A stretch of DNA of 64,000 bases, from assembly GCA_965662365.1 (NCBI GenBank), contig CBFIHR010000009.1, positions 1 through 64,000 on the forward strand. The letters are read 5' to 3'. Positions within the stretch are counted from its first letter, which is position 1; every line of letters starts with the position of its first letter. The translations under genes and the position numbers were made by a program. This stretch comes from CAWVWD01 sp965662365 (lineage in GTDB: Bacteria; Bacteroidota; Bacteroidia; Chitinophagales; Saprospiraceae). The notes beneath the pieces are model-generated. The model was not told the origin of the DNA and made no database searches. It saw nothing but the letters and a program-made list of their open reading frames with translations. This document shows positions 60,001-64,000 of this stretch, one piece after another.

Positions 60001-60140
60001 CATTAACATTTTCATTAAATAAAAATGATTTTCGTCAAATAATTTAAACTTCACAATTTGTTTACATTTCCAACAGAATACTTTCATTAAAATGACGATT
60101 GACGGAATAAACAAGTCGTTGATATTTCATCAATCGAATA

Positions 60141-60686
60141 TTAGAACTCGATTGGAACTTCCACAATCGTTTTTTCCCAGCCTAAGTACATTTTTGCACC
60201 ATTAGTGGACTTTTCGAATGTAATCGAAAAAGATTCAATTATCTCTTCCGATTTTCTGGAGGTTACTTCTGTCCGAACTACATCATTGCTTTTTTTGTAT
60301 TGATAAGCTCCCCATTGATTGAGTTCGGAATTAATGATGACAGTCCAGGTGTCTTCTGTCGGAATAGTAAATAAGGTGTACGTTCCTGCTTTTACGGGTT
60401 TTCCACCGATTTTAACATCTTTAGAAAAAGTAATTTCAGTTGCTTCATTTGCACCTGTTCGCCAAACTTTATCATATTTAACAATACCACCAAATACTTT
60501 TCTTCCTTTCACTTGAGGTCGGCTATACACGACTTTGACAATTTTATCGCTTCCTCGTTTCGGAAAACTTGTAATATCTGCCGGGCTTTTATCTAAAGGA
60601 GAGAAATTTTGAGCAAAAGCTGTTGTTGAAGATATTAGTAAACACATCATTGCAAAAGCTGCAATTAAACTTAATTTTTGAAACAT
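60141..60686 (-). CDS. DUF2911 domain-containing secreted protein
   Basis: 181 residues from the ATG at 60686; the signal peptide (LSLIAAFAMMCLLISSTTAFAQ without the first residues) is complete from there, while the frame to 60713 adds nine residues. The DUF2911 core is VKVVYSRPQVKGRKVFGGIV, KVWRTGANEATEITFSKDV and AGTYTLFTIPTEDTWTVIIN, ending with MYLGWEKTIVEVPIEF. It is probably periplasmic. Function in the family is unknown. A TACATTTG -7 element lies 44 bp upstream. Confidence 0.9.
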   Translation of the reverse strand: MFQKLSLIAAFAMMCLLISSTTAFAQNFSPLDKSPADITSFPKRGSDKIVKVVYSRPQVKGRKVFGGIVKYDKVWRTGANEATEITFSKDVKIGGKPVKAGTYTLFTIPTEDTWTVIINSELNQWGAYQYKKSNDVVRTEVTSRKSEEIIESFSITFEKSTNGAKMYLGWEKTIVEVPIEF

Positions 60687-60713
60687 TGCTTTAATTTTTG
60701 TTGAGGTGAACAT

Positions 60714-61094
60714 TATAAATAATGGACATCAAATGTAATTATTTTTGGAATCAACATTAAGAACATTAAAAAGTTTTTGATTAATGGTTTTTGATTAGAA
60801 ACTTAGAAACCGTATTGAGTTGCCGATTAAGGAGCTGAAAGAAGTTATAAAATGAACAGCGTTTTCGGCCATCTTTTTTAGCCATCCTTGTAAACGAATT
60901 TGTCGTCAAGTTATAAATAACAACCTACTTTCTATATATTAGATTTTCTTAAATAGGTGAAGGGGTTTGTTTCAAGAATCCTATAAGGTTTTTTAAAAAT
61001 TATAGGTTCACAATCAGATAGTTACATTATTTTTATTATCGAAACAGATTGGTAAACCTGTTTAGCCGTAAGACAACAACAAAACTATCAGATT
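60714..61094. other. Intergenic region, 381 bp
   Basis: Divergent region holding the DUF2911 promoter (60730-60737) at one end. The rest shows no ORF of coding quality, no strong hairpin and no full promoter match for the acyl-CoA dehydrogenase gene. Confidence 0.5.
60730..60737 (-). promoter_or_regulatory. Candidate -7 element (TACATTTG) of the DUF2911 gene
   Basis: The minus strand reads TACATTTGATG, matching TAnnTTTG, 44 bp before the start at 60686. Confidence 0.55.
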
Positions 61095-62303
61095 ATGAAC
61101 TTTGAATATACCGAAAAGTCTAAAGTACTTCAGCAACGTGTTCGAGCATTTATGGACGAGCATATTTTACCTTTAGAGCAAGAATACAATGATTTTGTAT
61201 TAAATAATCCGTGGGTGAATTTCCCAAAATTAGAAAATCTAAAAACGTTGGCGAAAGCCGAAGGTTTATGGAATTTGTTTTTACCAACGAGTTATGGCCA
61301 TTTGAGCGGAGGCTTAACCAACTTAGAATATGCGGCTTTAGCCGAAATCATGGGGCGAGTCCCGTGGGCTTCCGAGGTGTTCAATTGTTCTGCACCCGAC
61401 ACCGGAAATATGGAAGTTTTAGCAAAATACGGTACGCCGAAGCAACAAGAAAAATGGCTCAAGCCATTGATGAATGGTGATATTCGTTCTGCATTTTTGA
61501 TGACAGAACCTCGTGTGGCTTCCTCTGATGCGACAAATATTGAAACCTCCATCGTCCGAGATGGAGACGAATACGTCATCAATGGCAGAAAGTGGTGGTC
61601 GTCAGGTGCAATGAATCCGCACTGTAAAGTTTATATTGTGATGGGTAAAACTGACCCGAATGCAGCTCGACACGTTCAGCAAAGTATGGTAATTGTACCA
61701 GCGAATACTCCTGGCGTAAAAGTTTTGCGGCCGCTTCGAGTTTTCGGAAATTTAGATTCTCCTGAAGGTCATGCAGAGATAGAATTAACGGACGTACGAG
61801 TTCCCGTCAGTAACATAATTCTGGGAGAAGGTCGTGGTTTTGAGATAGCTCAAGGGCGTTTGGGTCCAGGGCGTATTCATCATTGTATGCGATTGATAGG
61901 CGGTGCGCAGCGTGCTTTGGAGTTGATGTGTGAGCGGGTGAATCAGCGAACGGCTTTCGGTCGATTACTGAAAGATTTCAGTAGCATAAGACAAGATATT
62001 GCACGGTCAAGATGCGATATCGAACAGGCTCGATTACTAACATTGGCGGCAGCCGATAAAATAGATAAATTCGGTGTAAAAGGAGCAAAAGATTTGATTG
62101 CGATGATTAAAATCGTTTGTCCTGAAATGACTTGCCGTGTTACGGATAGAGCGATTCAGGCGTTTGGTGGAATGGGCGTTTGTCAGGATACGCCTTTGGC
62201 TCAAATTTGGATTTACGGGCGAATTATTCGCTTAGCAGATGGTCCTGATGAGGTGCATTTATATCAATTGGGTCGAAACACAGTGAAGAAATATTTGATG
62301 TAG
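61095..62303 (+). CDS. Acyl-CoA dehydrogenase (ACAD10/11-like)
   Basis: 402 residues. FAD enzyme oxidising an acyl-CoA at the alpha-beta bond. FAD and substrate motifs: FLMTEPRVASSDATNIETSI, INGRKWWSSGAMNPHCKVYI, GPGRIHHCMRLIGGAQRALE, AFGRLLKDFSSIRQDIARS and QAFGGMGVCQDTPLAQIW, ending with RLADGPDEVHLYQLGR, a C-terminal motif typical of the ACAD10/11 and FadE-like branch. Chain length specificity is unknown. No electron-transfer flavoprotein or thiolase gene is adjacent. A 12-bp hairpin lies between it and the next gene. Confidence 0.9.
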   Translation: MNFEYTEKSKVLQQRVRAFMDEHILPLEQEYNDFVLNNPWVNFPKLENLKTLAKAEGLWNLFLPTSYGHLSGGLTNLEYAALAEIMGRVPWASEVFNCSAPDTGNMEVLAKYGTPKQQEKWLKPLMNGDIRSAFLMTEPRVASSDATNIETSIVRDGDEYVINGRKWWSSGAMNPHCKVYIVMGKTDPNAARHVQQSMVIVPANTPGVKVLRPLRVFGNLDSPEGHAEIELTDVRVPVSNIILGEGRGFEIAQGRLGPGRIHHCMRLIGGAQRALELMCERVNQRTAFGRLLKDFSSIRQDIARSRCDIEQARLLTLAAADKIDKFGVKGAKDLIAMIKIVCPEMTCRVTDRAIQAFGGMGVCQDTPLAQIWIYGRIIRLADGPDEVHLYQLGRNTVKKYLM

Positions 62304-62320
62304 AAAGTTTTGTCATGTAG

Positions 62321-62361
62321 CGGCTGTCTGCCTTGTTAAGAAGCTATACGGCAGACAGCCG
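62321..62361. terminator. Inverted repeat between convergent genes
   Basis: CGGCTGTCTGCC (62321-62332) pairs perfectly with GGCAGACAGCCG (62350-62361) around a 17-nt loop. It has no T-run, but lies between two convergent genes. Confidence 0.65.
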
Positions 62362-62385
62362 ATGCGTGAAATTTTTATAAAAGTC

Positions 62386-63342
62386 CTAAAACCGAATCAC
62401 GACACTTCCTGTTTTTTGACCACTATTGACATATTGATAAGTTTCAATTGCTTCATCAAGTGAAATAATCTTTTCAATAATAGGTTTCAGAGCCCCTTTT
62501 TCTAATAAATTTTTGATGATTAATATACTTTTATGAATATCAGTTGGCATTGGAAAAATAACCTTTTTGTTTGAAAATTTCGTGGTAAACGGTAAATAAA
62601 GGTTTTCAATTCCATCACCTAATTCTGACGAAATATAAACGCCTTTTGCCTTCAATAATGGCTTACATTTTTTGAAGCTACTTTTTCCGACGGCATCAAA
62701 AATATAATCATAGCGTTCGGTATCGCTCGTAAAATCTTCTATTTCGTAATTATAAATCTTATCTGCTCCGAGTGACTTTATTAAGTCAATATTTTTAGTG
62801 TTACAAACCGCTGTAACATAGCAATCATAATGCTTCAACAATTGTAATAGAACAGAACCTATTCCGCCAGTTGCACCATTAATTAACACTTTCTGATTAG
62901 TTTTTATTTCCACTTTGTTTAAGAAATTAACAGCATAATGTCCACCTTCAAGACTTGCAGCAGCTTGTTCGAAGGTAATATTTTCGGGCATTATTTCGAT
63001 AGGCTGTTGTTCATTGAAAGTCGCAAATTCGGCTTGTGAACCGATGCCTTGATCATAAAAACCAAATACTTTATCACTAATTTTAAATTTAGAAATTTCA
63101 TTTCCTACTTTAATAATTTCTCCGCTAAAATCTGTACCCAAAATAATTTTCTTAGGCTTAGGTAAGCCAACGAAAAAACGGAAAATAAATGGTTTCCCAT
63201 TGACGACGGCACAATCCGTTCTATTAATCGTAGAAGCATGAATTTTGACTAAAATCTCGTTAGGTTTTGGAATCGGAACAGGTAAATTTTTAATTTTTAT
63301 ATCCTTAAAGTCACAATAATTTTCTCGTGTAACTGCTTTCAT
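62386..63342 (-). CDS. Quinone oxidoreductase-like medium-chain dehydrogenase
   Basis: 318-residue Zn-independent MDR-family NAD(P)H-dependent reductase, soluble. N-terminal GroES-like domain (PNEILVKIHASTINRTDCAV, ILGTDFSGEIIKVGNEISKF), Rossmann domain with NADPH motif INGATGGIGSVLLQLLKHY and the usual ALHAV-type spacer, ending with YQYVNSGQKTGSVVIRF. No Zn ligands are visible. Substrate unknown; quinones, enoyl or enone compounds are typical. It is on the minus strand with its own start. Confidence 0.85.
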   Translation of the reverse strand: MKAVTRENYCDFKDIKIKNLPVPIPKPNEILVKIHASTINRTDCAVVNGKPFIFRFFVGLPKPKKIILGTDFSGEIIKVGNEISKFKISDKVFGFYDQGIGSQAEFATFNEQQPIEIMPENITFEQAAASLEGGHYAVNFLNKVEIKTNQKVLINGATGGIGSVLLQLLKHYDCYVTAVCNTKNIDLIKSLGADKIYNYEIEDFTSDTERYDYIFDAVGKSSFKKCKPLLKAKGVYISSELGDGIENLYLPFTTKFSNKKVIFPMPTDIHKSILIIKNLLEKGALKPIIEKIISLDEAIETYQYVNSGQKTGSVVIRF

Positions 63343-63450
63343 TTTTTCGTTGATTGATTTTCGAATAAAGCAAATTTGAAGTACAGTGAGTTGTAAACGG
63401 TAAAAATTCGATAGATAGGGACATTTATCAGATAGGAACGTGAGAATAGA

Positions 63451-64000
63451 TTAATCTAATTTCAAAAACATATTTAAATCATCGTTTTTTGATTTAAAAA
63501 TACTTTCGCTCGGTACTTTAAGTTGTTTTAATTGACGATTGTCGATTCGCTCTTTTTGAGTTTTTACAAAACTTGTCATATCAACGATTTTACAAATCAT
63601 TTCCTCATTGAATTGCGTCAAAATAGGACCTTTCATACCTAACTGAATTGCTCGACGTTCCTCTTTATTTCCATAAATATCATGGTCAGGATCCCATTGT
63701 AAGCGAACGGCTTTATTGGTTAAATCTGTTTTCCAATTATCAGTTGTTTGATAAATATCTGCTTGATAAGAACTGTAAGCGGCTGCTTTTAAAATCGTTT
63801 CCAAGCCAGTTTTTGTAATCCAAATTCCCAAAACACACTCTTGATTATGTTTTGAAGCCCAGCCGCAGCGATACATCATCCAAAGGAAATTCGGTTTTAT
63901 CCAAGTCATTCGATTGAAACTGTAATGGCTACCGCCAAATCGTTGATTATCAACTGCATAACGAGCAATATTTGGATTAAATGCCTGATAAACCAGTATT
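63451..64000 (-). CDS. DUF4291 domain-containing protein, N-terminus beyond the window
   Basis: The frame continues to the window edge: upstream of the internal Met (MTWIKPNFLWMMYRCGWASK) it reads ILVYQAFNPNIARYAVDNQR then FGGSHYSFNR, which matches the DUF4291 start as I know it. Thus the Met at 63909 is internal, and the true start lies to the right of 64000. DUF4291 proteins are about 190-210 residues, so about 180 are seen here. They are widespread small cytosolic proteins of unknown function. No catalytic residues can be named. Confidence 0.85.
   Translation of the reverse strand, partial: ILVYQAFNPNIARYAVDNQRFGGSHYSFNRMTWIKPNFLWMMYRCGWASKHNQECVLGIWITKTGLETILKAAAYSSYQADIYQTTDNWKTDLTNKAVRLQWDPDHDIYGNKEERRAIQLGMKGPILTQFNEEMICKIVDMTSFVKTQKERIDNRQLKQLKVPSESIFKSKNDDLNMFLKLD

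Noticed and set aside
63451..63909. Complete 152-residue protein starting at the Met at 63909
   Set aside because: The reading frame stays open with family-like residues up to the window edge, so this Met is internal.

Overview
The window is an AT-rich stretch of a chromosome from the phylum Bacteroidota. This rests on type IX secretion (T9SS) sorting domains, two PorP/SprF proteins, carboxypeptidase-regulatory-domain TonB receptors, promoters of the TAnnTTTG type, and weak or absent Shine-Dalgarno sequences. Class or order cannot be fixed from the sequence alone. No rRNA, tRNA, CRISPR array, transposase or phage gene was seen.

Layout. 0-5 kb: isoleucine/valine synthesis (ilvC, ilvA) around two accessory genes. 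5-11.5 kb: SlyD-like isomerase, a methyltransferase / YihY membrane protein / adenylate-forming enzyme run, an NqrM-like small protein, MazG and a PiT-like carrier. 11.7-20.3 kb: a lipocalin-like lipoprotein, a tandem repeat, a TonB receptor with a partner lipoprotein, an acyl-CoA carboxylase subunit and a PorP/SprF protein. 20.3-28.7 kb: PnuC, a GWxTD-type protein, and a sugar-phosphorylase locus (GH65 phosphorylase, class II aldolase, beta-phosphoglucomutase, divergent PfkB kinase) with two near-identical 19-bp palindromes in the divergent promoter region. 29-34 kb: a beta-barrel protein, an ABC-F ATPase and DnaK. 34-37.5 kb: a PorP/SprF gene and a large CUB/HYR-repeat adhesin with a T9SS type B tail. 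37.7-41.2 kb: a cobalamin-uptake unit made of a promoter, a B12 riboswitch, a large fold-back leader, a BtuB-like receptor and a T9SS-exported DUF4465 protein. 41.2-45 kb: an unknown secreted protein, a fructosamine-kinase-like protein and a second TonB receptor. 45-46.8 kb: a decayed island holding a truncated secreted-protein remnant with 21-bp repeats and a DUF4268 nuclease gene broken by one stop codon. 46.8-64 kb: mainly housekeeping genes (LolC/E-type permease, fabD, folE, 6-PTPS/QueD-like, Nudix, ung), plus an ABC permease, a choice-of-anchor-B T9SS protein, another TonB receptor, DUF2911, an acyl-CoA dehydrogenase, a quinone-oxidoreductase-like protein and a partial DUF4291 gene.

The least ordinary points are the nested fold-back RNA between the B12 riboswitch and its receptor gene, the palindromic elements placed between co-directional genes, the shared operators of the phosphorylase locus, the 21-bp repeat family found at 12.2 and 45.1 kb, and the single-nonsense DUF4268 gene enclosed by a 10-bp inverted repeat.
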